Shown here piece by piece: positions 1 through 10,307 of a stretch of 40,124 nucleotides of DNA. The position numbers and the translations under genes are program-made. The stretch is from Sneathiella sp. (lineage in GTDB: Bacteria; Pseudomonadota; Alphaproteobacteria; Sneathiellales; Sneathiellaceae): the NCBI RefSeq assembly GCF_029233945.1, contig NZ_JARGOQ010000029.1, positions 1-40,124 on the forward strand, read 5' to 3'. Positions within the stretch are counted from its first letter, which is position 1; each line of letters starts with the position of its first letter. The notes beneath the pieces were generated by a model. That model ran no database searches and was not told the origin of the DNA. It worked only from the letters and a program-made list of their open reading frames with translations.

Positions 1-37
1 GTTGCCGGGGTGTCGCGGGATATTTGCAGGCTTGGCG

Positions 38-967
38 CTAATATTTCCGTTCGATAGCAAATCCTTTTTCCTTGAGTAGAGAGAGAATTCCTTCATCCCC
101 TGGAAGATGAAGCGCGCCGATACCGACAAACGCGTTCCCGCGGGCCAGTTCGGGGAGCATCCGTTCCACCATGCGATGGTTTCGGATGTAAATAAGATCC
201 GCTGTCATTATCTTGCTGAGCGCCGCACTCATATCTTCAAGGGTTTCTTCAAGGTCGCAGGCGATCCAGCCCGTATTGCCGGATAGATAATAGCTCGTCA
301 TTTGTTCGAGTTCTTCATCGAGCTCGGAATGTTCCGCCATTGCCTGATCCAGATATTCAAGTTGCACGGCCCCTGACATGGAGTTGAAAATATCCAGCTG
401 CTCTTTGTTGCTCTCCAGGGAGATGACACGCTTGCCAGCGTTTCGGGCGGATTTTTCAAGTTCCTTATCTAGCAAGGTAAGGGTGCGGCTGTCATTTCCT
501 CCAGCAGGCAAAGGCTGGCTGATAATGGTTGCTGCGGCCCATATCTTTATCCGGTCGAGCGTGGCCGGGGTCATTCCATAGGGCGCGACGAGCCTTGTGA
601 GTTCTGTAAAGCGGTTATCGCCGATTTTTCCTCGCAAGCTTTCTCCGGGTTTGAGTAACAGCAGTTGCTGGTTGCGGGCCAATTCGTCATCTTTTAGTGA
701 AGTTTCAAAGATTGCCGTGCTGGAGGCGATGAAAACCTGCATGACCACGCCGGGAAGATGGAGGATACGTGGATCCCGTGAATGCATGGTGCCAAAAATA
801 TAGCTCGGCGGAGTGCCCTCCCGCGATATCTTCCAGAGGCGCCCTTCATCGAAAGGCCGATCGGCGCAGTTTTCCGGCGGAAGTGGTTTGGCGAGAGCAG
901 GGGATGACGACCCCACGGACAGGAGCAGGAAGATAAAGGCAAAGAAAAGCCTTGCAAGCATCGTCAT
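38..967 (-). CDS. TraB/GumN family protein, exported
   Basis: Protein of 309 residues. The first 26 or so form a classical signal peptide (short basic start, hydrophobic run of Leu/Phe/Ile, then an Ala-Leu-Ala-Lys cleavage area), so it should act in the periplasm or be envelope-attached. The TraB/GumN signature appears as YIFGTMHS near residues 56-63 and as GIGALHLPGDEG close to the C-terminus; in this family the two GxxH motifs are thought to build a metal-dependent, protease-like active site. The physiological substrate in bacteria is not established. The start at 967 has GAGG a few bases upstream. The gene diverges from modA across about 94 bases, so both promoters lie there. No partner gene points to a specific pathway. 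Confidence 0.85.
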   Translation of the reverse strand: MTMLARLFFAFIFLLLSVGSSSPALAKPLPPENCADRPFDEGRLWKISREGTPPSYIFGTMHSRDPRILHLPGVVMQVFIASSTAIFETSLKDDELARNQQLLLLKPGESLRGKIGDNRFTELTRLVAPYGMTPATLDRIKIWAAATIISQPLPAGGNDSRTLTLLDKELEKSARNAGKRVISLESNKEQLDIFNSMSGAVQLEYLDQAMAEHSELDEELEQMTSYYLSGNTGWIACDLEETLEDMSAALSKIMTADLIYIRNHRMVERMLPELARGNAFVGIGALHLPGDEGILSLLKEKGFAIERKY

Positions 968-1061
968 TGATAAACCTCGTCAATTGCGAATACGCCGGAT
1001 AAATCCTACACTAGCATATAGTTTCGTATTTTCACCTGGTAGCCGAAAAAGGAGCGAAGAG

Positions 1062-1853
1062 ATGATGGCCGTTGAATACTATCAAATGTTTTTGAAGCGG
1101 TTATTGATGCTGACAATGCTCTTCACCGGAATGGCGGCGACGGTTCATGCCTCAGAGGAGGACGTGGTCGTCTTCGCGGCGGCCAGTATGTCTGAAGCCA
1201 TATCAGCGCTGGGCACAGAATTTGAAAAACGTACCGGCTTTCCGGTCATCGCTTCCTTCGCGGGGAGCGGAACCCTGGCGCGTCAGATAACGGAAGGCGC
1301 GCCAGCAGATATTTATATTTCAGCGAATTTGTCCTGGATGGACTATCTTGATCAGTCGGCTTTGCTTGAGCCGGGAAGCGAGGTGGTAATTGCCTCTAAT
1401 AAGCTGGTTCTTGTGGCCCCAAGTGAGACAAAACTTCCAGACCCTTTCCAATTCGAGAAGTTGCCGGTTATTCTCGGGACGGGACGGCTTGCAATCGGTA
1501 ACCCGGCGCATGTGCCCGCAGGCACCTACGCGAAGGCGGCACTTGAATCACTCGGACTGTGGGAGAAAATTGAGGGTAATCTGGTGATGTTGCCGAATGT
1601 CCGGGCGGTTCTGGCCCTTGTGGACAGGGGGGAGGTGCCGTTCGCGATCATCTATGAAACGGATATGCGGCTTGCTAAGAATATTCAGCTTGCCGCCGTG
1701 TTCCCGCGTGATTCCCATCCGCCGATTTCTTATGCCATGGCGAAGATTAAGGGGAATGACGGCCATTCAACCGGTCTATTTTATAAATTTGTGCGATCAG
1801 AGGAGGGGCGAGAAATTCTCCGGCGGCATGGCTTCCTCGCGTTCGAGAATTAG
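1062..1853 (+). CDS. modA: Molybdate ABC transporter periplasmic binding protein ModA
   Basis: Substrate-binding component for molybdate (possibly tungstate). The product is 263 residues. A signal peptide runs over residues 1-34, ending near VHASEED. It is followed by family motifs: [20 protein letters not shown] and [11 protein letters not shown], which carry the oxyanion-binding Ser and Ala residues, and later [13 protein letters not shown] chose the ATG at 1062 because AAGGAG lies 7 bases upstream; an in-frame opening back to 813 is only an antisense extension over the neighbour. No modB (permease) or modC (ATPase) is adjacent, so it must work with components encoded elsewhere or be a stand-alone copy. 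Its stop codon overlaps the end of uvrB on the other strand by 4 bases. Confidence 0.9.
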   Translation: MMAVEYYQMFLKRLLMLTMLFTGMAATVHASEEDVVVFAAASMSEAISALGTEFEKRTGFPVIASFAGSGTLARQITEGAPADIYISANLSWMDYLDQSALLEPGSEVVIASNKLVLVAPSETKLPDPFQFEKLPVILGTGRLAIGNPAHVPAGTYAKAALESLGLWEKIEGNLVMLPNVRAVLALVDRGEVPFAIIYETDMRLAKNIQLAAVFPRDSHPPISYAMAKIKGNDGHSTGLFYKFVRSEEGREILRRHGFLAFEN

Positions 1854-4024
1854 CCGTTGCGGGATCGCCCGCCAAGCACATGGCCGCTTCCAGACCGTCC
1901 CTTGCTTGAGCGACCTTGCGGTCGACCGGTGTTCGGACCGCCAATGCCAAGCTCACGATCCTGCAACTTCTTGATTTCATCGCGTAGCCGGGCTGCTTCT
2001 TCAAATTCCAGGTCTCCGGCCGCGGTACGCATTTTCTTCTCAAGGTCTTCGATATGGGCTTCAAGATTATGCCCGATCATATGACTTGCATCTTCGAGAC
2101 CCAGGCTGACGTTATAATGATCTTGCTCATAGACGCTCTGCATGACGTCGCCGATATTCTTCCGGATCGACATGGGCGTGATGCCATGTTCTGCGTTAAA
2201 CGCCTCTTGTTTATCCTTGCGCCGTTTGGTCTCATCAAGGGCGAATTGCATGCTTTTCGTGATCTTGTCCGCATAGAGAATGACGCGGCCATCCACATTC
2301 CGGGCCGCACGGCCGATTGTCTGAATCAATGAAGTGGAGGAGCGGAGGAAGCCCTCTTTATCTGCATCAAGGATCGCCACAAGCGCGCATTCGGGGATAT
2401 CCAGTCCCTCCCGCAGCAAGTTGATGCCAACCAGCACGTCAAAGGTGCCGAGGCGGAGATCGCGAATAATTTCAATGCGTTCCAGAGTGTCGATATCCGA
2501 ATGAAGATAGCGGACCTTGATGCCGTTTTCATGGAAATACTCGGTCAGGTCCTCCGCCATTTTTTTGGTCAGGGTGGTAACCAGCACGCGCTCGCCTTTC
2601 GCGGCGCAGAGCTTGCTTTCGCGCATCAGGTCGTCCACTTGCTGTTCAACAGGACGGATAATGCAGTCTGGGTCTGTCAATCCGGTGGGGCGGATGACCT
2701 GCTCCACGAATGCACCGCCGGTTCGTTCCATTTCCCAGGGACCGGGAGTGGCGGAAACGAAAACGGTCTGCGGCCGCATGGCCTCCCATTCCTCGAACTT
2801 GAGTGGACGGTTATCCATGCAGGAGGGCAGGCGAAAGCCATAGTCGGAAAGCGTTGATTTTCGGCGGAAGTCGCCTTTATACATGGCGCCGATCTGGCTG
2901 ACGGTAACATGGCTCTCGTCAACCATCAGCATGGCGTTGTCCGGCAGATACTCAAACAGGGTCGGCGGTGGCTGTCCTGGGCCGCGACCGGATAGATAGC
3001 GGGAGTAATTCTCGATCCCCGCGCAGGCACCCGTTGCTTCCATCATTTCGAGGTCAAACATGGTCCGTTGTTCCAGACGCTGCGCTTCAAGTAGCTTGTT
3101 CTGTGCGTCAAACTCCGCAAGGCGGGATTTCAGCTCCTGCTTGATCTGTTCCTGCGCCTGTTTCAGGGTCGGTTTTGGTGTTACATAATGACTGTTCGCA
3201 TAGACGCGTACTTCCGAGAGGCTGCCTGCCTTCTCTCCCGTCAGGGGATCAAACTCCGTGATACTTTCCAGCTCATTGCCGAAAAGTGAGAGGCGCCAGG
3301 CGCGATCCTCCAAATGGGCCGGGAAAATCTCAACGGTGTCGCCGCGCACCCGGAACGTACCGCGCGTAAAACTTGCATCATTCCGGCGGTACTGGATTTC
3401 CACCAGCTGACGGAGCAGGTTCTGCCGGTCGAATTCCTTGCCGACTTTCAGATCAAGGGTCATCTCACTATAGGTCTCAACCGAGCCGATACCGTATATG
3501 CAAGAGACCGAGGCGACGATGATAACGTCATCACGTTCCAGAAGGGCGCGCGTGGCCGAATGGCGAAGCCGGTCGATCTGCTCATTCACCGAGGCGTCTT
3601 TTTCAATATAGGTATCCGTCCGGGCGACATAGGCCTCGGGCTGATAATAGTCATAATATGAGACGAAATACTCGACGGCGTTGTTGGGGAAAAACGCCTT
3701 CATCTCGCCGTAGAGCTGCGCGGCAAGCGTCTTGTTATGGGCGAGAATGAGGGTGGGCCGTTGCATTTCCTCGATAACCTTGGCCATCGTGAAGGTTTTA
3801 CCGGAGCCGGTTACACCTAGGAGCACCTGATCTTTTTCATGCTGTTTTATGCCCGCGACAAGGTCGCTAATGGCCTCGGGTTGATCGCCGGCCGGTTCAT
3901 ATTCCGAGACGACCTCGAACGCGATGCCGCCTTCCGACTTTTCAGGCCGGAGCGGACGATGCGGAATGAACGGCGCCGAAGCGTCTTCCAATCCGGATGT
4001 TTCATTTTTGTTCTCAATTTGCAT
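1850..4024 (-). CDS. uvrB: Excinuclease ABC subunit UvrB
   Basis: DNA damage-verification helicase of nucleotide excision repair. It is handed to lesions by UvrA and recruits UvrC. The product has 724 residues; the Walker A motif GVTGSGKT is at about 70-77, and the tyrosine-rich beta-hairpin that inserts between the strands follows at about 122-150 ([13 protein letters not shown]). A DEAD-like VDESH motif and the helicase C motifs ([23 protein letters not shown]) follow. The C-terminal UVR motif, which contacts UvrC, lies near 660-688. Compared with the roughly 670-residue E. coli protein there is an N-terminal extension of about 40 residues and a Gly/Ser/Arg-rich tail of about 36. No clear Shine-Dalgarno precedes the ATG at 4024. 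It is convergent with modA, overlapping it by 4 bases. Confidence 0.97.
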   Translation of the reverse strand: MQIENKNETSGLEDASAPFIPHRPLRPEKSEGGIAFEVVSEYEPAGDQPEAISDLVAGIKQHEKDQVLLGVTGSGKTFTMAKVIEEMQRPTLILAHNKTLAAQLYGEMKAFFPNNAVEYFVSYYDYYQPEAYVARTDTYIEKDASVNEQIDRLRHSATRALLERDDVIIVASVSCIYGIGSVETYSEMTLDLKVGKEFDRQNLLRQLVEIQYRRNDASFTRGTFRVRGDTVEIFPAHLEDRAWRLSLFGNELESITEFDPLTGEKAGSLSEVRVYANSHYVTPKPTLKQAQEQIKQELKSRLAEFDAQNKLLEAQRLEQRTMFDLEMMEATGACAGIENYSRYLSGRGPGQPPPTLFEYLPDNAMLMVDESHVTVSQIGAMYKGDFRRKSTLSDYGFRLPSCMDNRPLKFEEWEAMRPQTVFVSATPGPWEMERTGGAFVEQVIRPTGLTDPDCIIRPVEQQVDDLMRESKLCAAKGERVLVTTLTKKMAEDLTEYFHENGIKVRYLHSDIDTLERIEIIRDLRLGTFDVLVGINLLREGLDIPECALVAILDADKEGFLRSSTSLIQTIGRAARNVDGRVILYADKITKSMQFALDETKRRKDKQEAFNAEHGITPMSIRKNIGDVMQSVYEQDHYNVSLGLEDASHMIGHNLEAHIEDLEKKMRTAAGDLEFEEAARLRDEIKKLQDRELGIGGPNTGRPQGRSSKGRSGSGHVLGGRSRNG

Positions 4025-4127
4025 AGATTGGTTATAGGGTGCTTGACCTCAAATTTCCAACTATATCTGAGTCAGTTTATGAAATTTTGGTGATTGGCTG
4101 CGGTGGCCAATATCAGGATTTGAGGGT

Positions 4128-4175
4128 GCCGCCCGGACGTCCTTGGACAGGGGGAAGGGGACAGTTCCGGGCGGC
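4128..4175 (-). ncRNA. Long hairpin with C/U-rich loop, 3' of the DUF1127 gene
   Basis: A perfect 10-bp inverted repeat (4128-4137 with 4166-4175, GCCGCCCGGA on the minus strand) encloses 28 bases. In the DUF1127 transcript the loop reads CCUUCCCCCU within a smaller GUCC/GGAC stem. It starts about a dozen bases after the DUF1127 stop and is not followed by a T-run, so it is not a typical intrinsic terminator. In Rhodobacter a DUF1127 gene (CcaF1) is co-transcribed with CU-rich-loop small RNAs (CcsR family). The placement here is similar, but the exact CCUCCUCCC core is absent. Confidence 0.4.
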
Positions 4176-4187
4176 GGCTTGAAAGAC

Positions 4188-4418
4188 TTAAGACTGCCAG
4201 AAAGATTTTGCAGTTTCTGATTTTGCTTCTGAGGCGGAAAGCCCCATGTCGGTTAAATATACCTTATCCAGGCCGGCAAGCTGATGCCGCATGGTTTCCC
4301 GTTCCTGCCATTGCATAATTGTTGAGGCAATAGATCCGATGATGCCGTTGCCGCTAACATGTCCATTGGCAGGTGCAAGATGTATGTTTCCGCCATTTAT
4401 ATATGATTTTGTTGCCAT
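4188..4418 (-). CDS. DUF1127 domain small protein
   Basis: Small protein of 76 residues. The C-terminal half carries the YjiS/DUF1127 pattern: a Trp-rich helix (IMQWQERETMRHQLAGL) then LTDMGLSASEA and a terminal KSFWQS. The N-terminal 30 residues are Gly/Asn-rich and probably disordered. DUF1127 proteins are small Arg-containing proteins; in alphaproteobacteria some act in phosphate and carbon metabolism or RNA turnover, and CcaF1 of Rhodobacter binds RNA and affects small-RNA processing. The start at 4418 is preceded by AAGGAATAGGAA. A strong hairpin with a C/U-rich loop follows the stop. The gene diverges from the LysR regulator at 4569, leaving about 150 AT-rich bases for promoters. Confidence 0.8.
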   Translation of the reverse strand: MATKSYINGGNIHLAPANGHVSGNGIIGSIASTIMQWQERETMRHQLAGLDKVYLTDMGLSASEAKSETAKSFWQS

Positions 4419-4568
4419 TTTCCTATTCCTTCACTTACGTAGAGGAGCCTCCTTGCGGGCTTCTCCGGTTATTCTGATGGAGTATATTTGACAATTTTCA
4501 GACTTGATTACAAACGACAAATTCTAATAGAATGAGTTAGTTTTTCTAATCTGAAATGGGAACTGAAT

Positions 4569-5504
4569 ATGCGCCTTCCCCCTTTAAAGGCACTCCGCAG
4601 CTTTGAGGCCGCCGCCCGGCATTTAAGTTTTTCTAAGGCAGCGGAGGAATTGTTCGTGACCCCTGCTGCCGTCAGCCATCAGGTCAAGGCACTGGAGGAT
4701 TGGCTCGGTGTTTCTTTGTTCAAGCGATTGAACCGGGCAGTTATCCTGACAAATGAAGGTCAGAATTATGTTGTCAATATCCGCAACGGCCTCGAGATGA
4801 TTGGGTCGGCAACCGAGAAAATCATGCAGGAGGACGCATCCGGCGCGTTGCATGTGGATACATTGCCGTCATTCGCAGCGCGCTGGCTGTTGCCGCGCCT
4901 CAGCCGCTTTCGGGATGAACATCCAGATATCGACGTGCGGCTTTCCGCTTCCGATCATCTTACCGATTTCAACCGGGAGGATGTGGATGTCGTTATACGA
5001 TACGGGCATGGAAATTATCCGGGCCTCCGGGTGGACAATCTCCTGACAGAGGAGGTGATGTTCCCGGTTTGCAGCCCGAGCCTGTTTGAAGGAAAGCATC
5101 CTCTGCGCACGCCGGAAGACCTTAAATACCATACATTGCTGCATGACGATATGCGGATTGACTGGCAGGCATGGTTGACCATGGCTGGAGTGGTGGATGT
5201 AGATCCGAAAAAGGGGCCAAGCTTTAACGACAGCTCCATGTTGCTCACGGCGGCGATGGAGGGGCAGGGTGTGGCTCTGGGCCGTAGTACGCTTGCCGCG
5301 GATGATCTGATTGCCGGGCGGTTAGTTCAGCCCTTCGATATCCAACCAATGCAGGCCGGTCATGCCTATTACCTTGTGAGTCCCGAAGATATGGCTGATC
5401 GCCCGCGCATTGCCGCATTTCGCCGCTGGATTCTGGAAGAGGCGTCGGTGAATTCCGGGCGGTTTAAATCCCGCACCGAACAATCGATTGAGCCGTCCTC
5501 ATAA
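4569..5504 (+). CDS. LysR-family regulator, GcvA-like
   Basis: Transcription factor of 311 residues. The N-terminal winged helix-turn-helix (about 1-62) starts with LPPLKALRSFEAAARHLSFSKA... and contains the GcvA-type recognition stretch AAVSHQVKALEDWLG. A LysR substrate domain spans about 92-290. In E. coli GcvA controls glycine cleavage genes, but alphaproteobacterial relatives regulate many pathways (beta-lactamase, amino-acid use), so I give no gene symbol. The Shine-Dalgarno is weak (GGGAAC). The upstream AT-rich region shared with DUF1127 probably holds its operator. It is followed after about 190 bases by aspC on the same strand, but there is no evidence for co-transcription or for a regulatory link. 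Confidence 0.88.
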   Translation: MRLPPLKALRSFEAAARHLSFSKAAEELFVTPAAVSHQVKALEDWLGVSLFKRLNRAVILTNEGQNYVVNIRNGLEMIGSATEKIMQEDASGALHVDTLPSFAARWLLPRLSRFRDEHPDIDVRLSASDHLTDFNREDVDVVIRYGHGNYPGLRVDNLLTEEVMFPVCSPSLFEGKHPLRTPEDLKYHTLLHDDMRIDWQAWLTMAGVVDVDPKKGPSFNDSSMLLTAAMEGQGVALGRSTLAADDLIAGRLVQPFDIQPMQAGHAYYLVSPEDMADRPRIAAFRRWILEEASVNSGRFKSRTEQSIEPSS

Positions 5505-5662
5505 GAAGCGATTAGCTTCGTAGTTTATAATCGGTGCGAAAGCCGACCTGATGCTGTCTCCGGTTTATCAAGAAATTAGCTTCTGCCATCAAAAAGCGGG
5601 TGGTCTCAAGGTGGAATAAGCGCTATAGATCAGTTGCTTGTAGGCGCGCATTTGCGCCCTGA

Positions 5663-6895
<1,233 letters not shown>

Positions 6896-6914
6896 TCCGC
6901 AATAAATGGTTGCT

Positions 6915-6947
6915 AAAAGGCGGTCGATGATTCGGCCGCCTTTTTTT
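6915..6947 (+). terminator. Intrinsic terminator of aspC
   Basis: AAGGCGGTCG pairs with CGGCCGCCTT (one G-U pair) across a 4-6 base loop, followed by seven T residues. It lies about 20 bases after the aspC stop. Confidence 0.9.
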
Positions 6948-7087
6948 ATGGCACCAACAAAGGGAAGAAAAATAAATCGGCGGCCGCACAATTCTGCGCG
7001 CTCCCGTAGCGTCGCGAAATTTTTTCTTGCACCGTTGGAGATGGAGGAGGAACATTAGATTTATCTAACAAATAAGGGAGGCACGTC

Positions 7088-9103
7088 ATGGTCGTAGACA
7101 AGCCAAAGGGGCCTCGCAGCATCGCGCTGGTAGGCCCCTATTCAAGCGGGAAAACTACTCTTCTGGAAGCCATCCTGCATATCTGCAACGAAACAGACAG
7201 AAAAGGAAGTGTGTCAGCGGGCACATCCTGCGGGGACAGCTCCAAGGAAGCGCGGGAGCGACAAATGAGCGTAGAGGTAAACGCTGCCCATGCTCAGTAT
7301 CTTGGCGATGAGTTCACTATTCTGGACTGCCCCGGTTCAATCGAATTTTTTCAGGAAACCGAGAATGCGCTTGCCGGAGTGGATGCCGCAGTGGTCGTTT
7401 GCGAGCCGGAGAGCGAACGTGTTTTGACACTGTCGCCATTGCTTAAAAGTCTTCAGGAAAGGGGGCTGCCGACATTTATTTTTGTGAACAAGATAGATAA
7501 GGCCTACGGCTCCGTCCATGATCTATTCAACTCCCTTCAGGCGGTGTCCGATCGCGCACTTGTCCTGCGTCAGGTGCCAATTTTCAGAGACAACATAATC
7601 AGCGGCTATGTCGATCTTGCCTCCGAACGAGCCTATGTCTATAAGGAGGGCGCTGCATCGCGCATCATCGACCTGCCGCCTGAAATGGCGGAAGAGGAGG
7701 GAACATCGCGCTTTGAGATGCTCGAAAAGCTGGCGGATTTCGATGATCATCTGATGGAAGAATTGCTTGAGGATATTGAGCCGGAGCAGGAGGAAATATA
7801 TTCGCTGTTGCAGAATGACCTTCGCGACGGGCTGGTAACGCCGGTTTTCCTTGGCTCTGCGGAAAATGAAAATGGGGTGCGCCGACTTTTGAAGGCCTTG
7901 CGTCATGAAGTGCCGGAAGCTTCGATCGCCGCGACCCGTGCGGGATATGGCTCCAATTCAGACGACGTTGTTGCTCAAATTCTCAAGACCTATATGTCCG
8001 CCCAGGGTGGGAAACTGTCTTTAGCGCGCATATGGTCCGGACATGTTAATGATGGCGACAGCTTCGATGTGGGGCGGATAGGGGGACTCTTTCGGTTGCA
8101 GGGCGGAAAGTCTGATAAGCTGGATAGTGCAAAGGCGGGCGAGATCATCGCTTTTGGGCGTCTTGAAGCCGCGCAAACCGGCGATGTGCTTATGGCGGAT
8201 AAAACAATCACTTCGCCGACAGACGCCGTTCTGGAGCCCGTTTATAGTATCGCGCTGGTGCCGGAAAAGCGCGATGACGAGGTAAAACTCTCTGCGGCCC
8301 TCAGTAAAATCCTAGAGGAGGATCCGTCTCTCAAGATGGATCATAAGCAGGAAACCCAGGAATTGCTTCTTTTGGGGCAGGGGGAAATCCATCTCAATGT
8401 TGCTCTTGACCGGCTGCGTAATAAATATGGTCTGAGCGTTAAGTCGCGCCGTCCGAAAGTAGCCTATAAGGAGGCAATCCGCAAAACCGCGAAGCAGCAT
8501 GCCCGCTACAAAAAACAAAGCGGCGGGCACGGTCAGTTTGGCGATGTGCAAATCGAAATTAAGCCATTGCCGCGCGGATCGGGATTTAATTTCAATGAGA
8601 AAATAGTCGGAGGATCAGTCCCTCGCCAATATATCCCGGCGGTCGAGCATGGCGTGAAAGAATATCTCGCCGAAGGCCCGCTCGGGTTCCCGGTTGTTGA
8701 TGTTGCCGTTACCCTGTTTGATGGACAATTCCACTCGGTTGACAGTTCGGAGAATTCGTTTCGCTCGGCCGCGCGGATTGCCATGAGCGAGGGCATGCCG
8801 AAATGCGATCCGGTCCTGCTGGAACCTATTTACAAAGTGGAACTCTCCATGCCGTCGGAATACACATCGAAAGTTAACAGCATTGTCAGCAGTCGGCGTG
8901 GACAGATTCTGGGCTTTGATGCGCGCGACGGATGGGAGGGGTGGGACGCTCTCGTCGCCATGATCCCGGAATCCGAAGTGCACGACCTGATCGTCGATCT
9001 GCGCTCCGCCACACTTGGGGTGGGAACCTATCGCAGTGAGTTTGACCACTTGCAGGAGCTGACCGGCCAGAACGCGGAAAAGGTACTCCAAAACCGGACC
9101 TGA
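7088..9103 (+). CDS. Elongation factor G-like translational GTPase
   Basis: Protein of 671 residues with the EF-G domain order: G domain (about 8-280), domain II, then domains III-V (KQSGGHGQFGDV near 480). G1 is GPYSSGKT (16-23) and G4 is NKID (134-137). G3 is DCPGS (80-84), so the catalytic His of true EF-G (DTPGH) is Ser here. The switch I sequence RQMSVEVNAA also departs from the usual ERGITI. These changes place it with the divergent EF-G paralogues annotated as EF-G-like or FusA2, whose job is not settled; it should not be taken as the housekeeping fusA, which normally sits in the str operon. AGGGAGG lies 6 bases before the ATG. It appears to be a single-gene unit. Confidence 0.88.
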   Translation: MVVDKPKGPRSIALVGPYSSGKTTLLEAILHICNETDRKGSVSAGTSCGDSSKEARERQMSVEVNAAHAQYLGDEFTILDCPGSIEFFQETENALAGVDAAVVVCEPESERVLTLSPLLKSLQERGLPTFIFVNKIDKAYGSVHDLFNSLQAVSDRALVLRQVPIFRDNIISGYVDLASERAYVYKEGAASRIIDLPPEMAEEEGTSRFEMLEKLADFDDHLMEELLEDIEPEQEEIYSLLQNDLRDGLVTPVFLGSAENENGVRRLLKALRHEVPEASIAATRAGYGSNSDDVVAQILKTYMSAQGGKLSLARIWSGHVNDGDSFDVGRIGGLFRLQGGKSDKLDSAKAGEIIAFGRLEAAQTGDVLMADKTITSPTDAVLEPVYSIALVPEKRDDEVKLSAALSKILEEDPSLKMDHKQETQELLLLGQGEIHLNVALDRLRNKYGLSVKSRRPKVAYKEAIRKTAKQHARYKKQSGGHGQFGDVQIEIKPLPRGSGFNFNEKIVGGSVPRQYIPAVEHGVKEYLAEGPLGFPVVDVAVTLFDGQFHSVDSSENSFRSAARIAMSEGMPKCDPVLLEPIYKVELSMPSEYTSKVNSIVSSRRGQILGFDARDGWEGWDALVAMIPESEVHDLIVDLRSATLGVGTYRSEFDHLQELTGQNAEKVLQNRT

Positions 9104-9204
9104 TATGGCATCCGCATACTGCTCACAGACAGTTGACTTGTAGTTGATACCCCGCCGCCCGATTATCTATCTGTAACAGTCGAATTACGGAAGGAACCGG
9201 GCGC

Positions 9205-10179
9205 GTGTTGATTAAAAATCCAAAAGGTTGGGAACTCCCTGAAGCCAAGGCAACGCCGGAAGGCGTTTATTTGAACCGACGGAATATTTTGAAAGGCATG
9301 GCGGGCGCTGGACTTATTGCCTCGATTGGCTCGAATACTGCGTTTAGCGGAGCATTTGCTGCGGAAGGCCACGACCCAAGCGCAAGCCTCTATCCGGTCC
9401 CACGCAATGATCAGTATAAGGTCACGCGTGAACTAACCCCGGAAAAAATTGTCACAACCTACAATAACTTTTACGAGTTCGGTTCCCACAAGGAGATTTA
9501 CGAGGCTGCGCAAGCGCTCAAGATAAGGCCCTGGACTGTCAAGATAGATGGCATGGTTGAAAAAGAGATGGAAATCGACATTGACGATCTGCTCGCGCAA
9601 ATGCCGCTTGAAGAACGTCTTTACCGGCATCGCTGCGTTGAGGCCTGGTCGATGGTGGTGCCGTGGAGCGGGTTTCCGATGAAGGAGCTTGTCAAGCTGG
9701 CGGCGCCGACATCCGGGGCAAAATATGTCGTCATGCAGACGTTTGAGGATAAATCCGTGGCTCCGGGACAGCGGCAGTTCTGGTATCCCTGGCCCTATAC
9801 AGACGGCCTGACGATTGAAGAGGCGATGAATGATCTCACCTTCATGGTGACGGGGCTATACGGAAAACCCCTCCCGAAGCAGAATGGCTCGCCCTTAAGG
9901 CTCGCAGCGCCCTGGAAATATGGGTTTAAGCAGGTGAAATCTATCAATCGCATCTCCTTTACCGAGGAGCGGCCTGTAACCTTTTGGGAAACCTTGATTA
10001 AGAATGAGTATGGTTTTTGGGCGAATATCAATCCGGAAGTGCCTCATCCACGCTGGTCTCAGGCGAAAGAGAGAGATATCGGCACGGGCGAGAAGATACC
10101 GACCCTCCTTTACAATGGCTATGGCGAATATGTTGCCGATATCTATAAGGACATGAAAGGCGAACGCCTCTTTATGTGA
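9205..10179 (+). CDS. msrP: Protein-methionine-sulfoxide reductase catalytic subunit MsrP
   Basis: Periplasmic molybdenum-pterin enzyme that reduces methionine sulfoxide in envelope proteins, normally taking electrons from the haem membrane protein MsrQ. The product is 324 residues. A twin-arginine signal (NRRNILKG, Arg 25-26) is followed by a hydrophobic stretch to about residue 53. The molybdenum ligand Cys is C144 in RHRCVEAWSM, and PWSGFP, characteristic of the family, comes just after. I accept the GTG start at 9205 because AAGGAA stands about 9 bases upstream and the next in-frame ATG lies inside the Tat signal. No msrQ gene is next to it; the following gene encodes a ferritin-like protein instead. 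Confidence 0.93.
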   Translation: MLIKNPKGWELPEAKATPEGVYLNRRNILKGMAGAGLIASIGSNTAFSGAFAAEGHDPSASLYPVPRNDQYKVTRELTPEKIVTTYNNFYEFGSHKEIYEAAQALKIRPWTVKIDGMVEKEMEIDIDDLLAQMPLEERLYRHRCVEAWSMVVPWSGFPMKELVKLAAPTSGAKYVVMQTFEDKSVAPGQRQFWYPWPYTDGLTIEEAMNDLTFMVTGLYGKPLPKQNGSPLRLAAPWKYGFKQVKSINRISFTEERPVTFWETLIKNEYGFWANINPEVPHPRWSQAKERDIGTGEKIPTLLYNGYGEYVADIYKDMKGERLFM

Positions 10180-10266
10180 CCTTGCTTTGCGTCATCTATG
10201 CGTGAATTTTCCGTGCGTGGCAGTTTGCGAAAGCCGCCAGTTCTGCTATCAATGTGGAACGAATAA

Positions 10267-10283
10267 ACTGGAATAATTCGAAA
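10267..10283 (+). promoter_or_regulatory. Candidate Irr/iron-control-type operator before EncFtn
   Basis: The imperfect palindrome ACTGGAATAATTCGAAA contains GAA-N3-TTC. It matches about 10 of 14 fixed positions of the iron control element of the alphaproteobacterial regulator Irr (TTTAGAA-N3-TTCTAAA, from memory). It lies about 25 bases before the ferritin start codon, where a repressor or activator could act. This is inference from a short pattern. Confidence 0.3.
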
Positions 10284-10307
10284 CTACGCCAAGGAGGGCG
10301 ATGATAT

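Noticed and set aside
813-1061. N-terminal extension of modA
   Set aside because: It would remove the signal peptide from the N-terminus and runs over the divergent gene; the ATG at 1062 has a good ribosome site.
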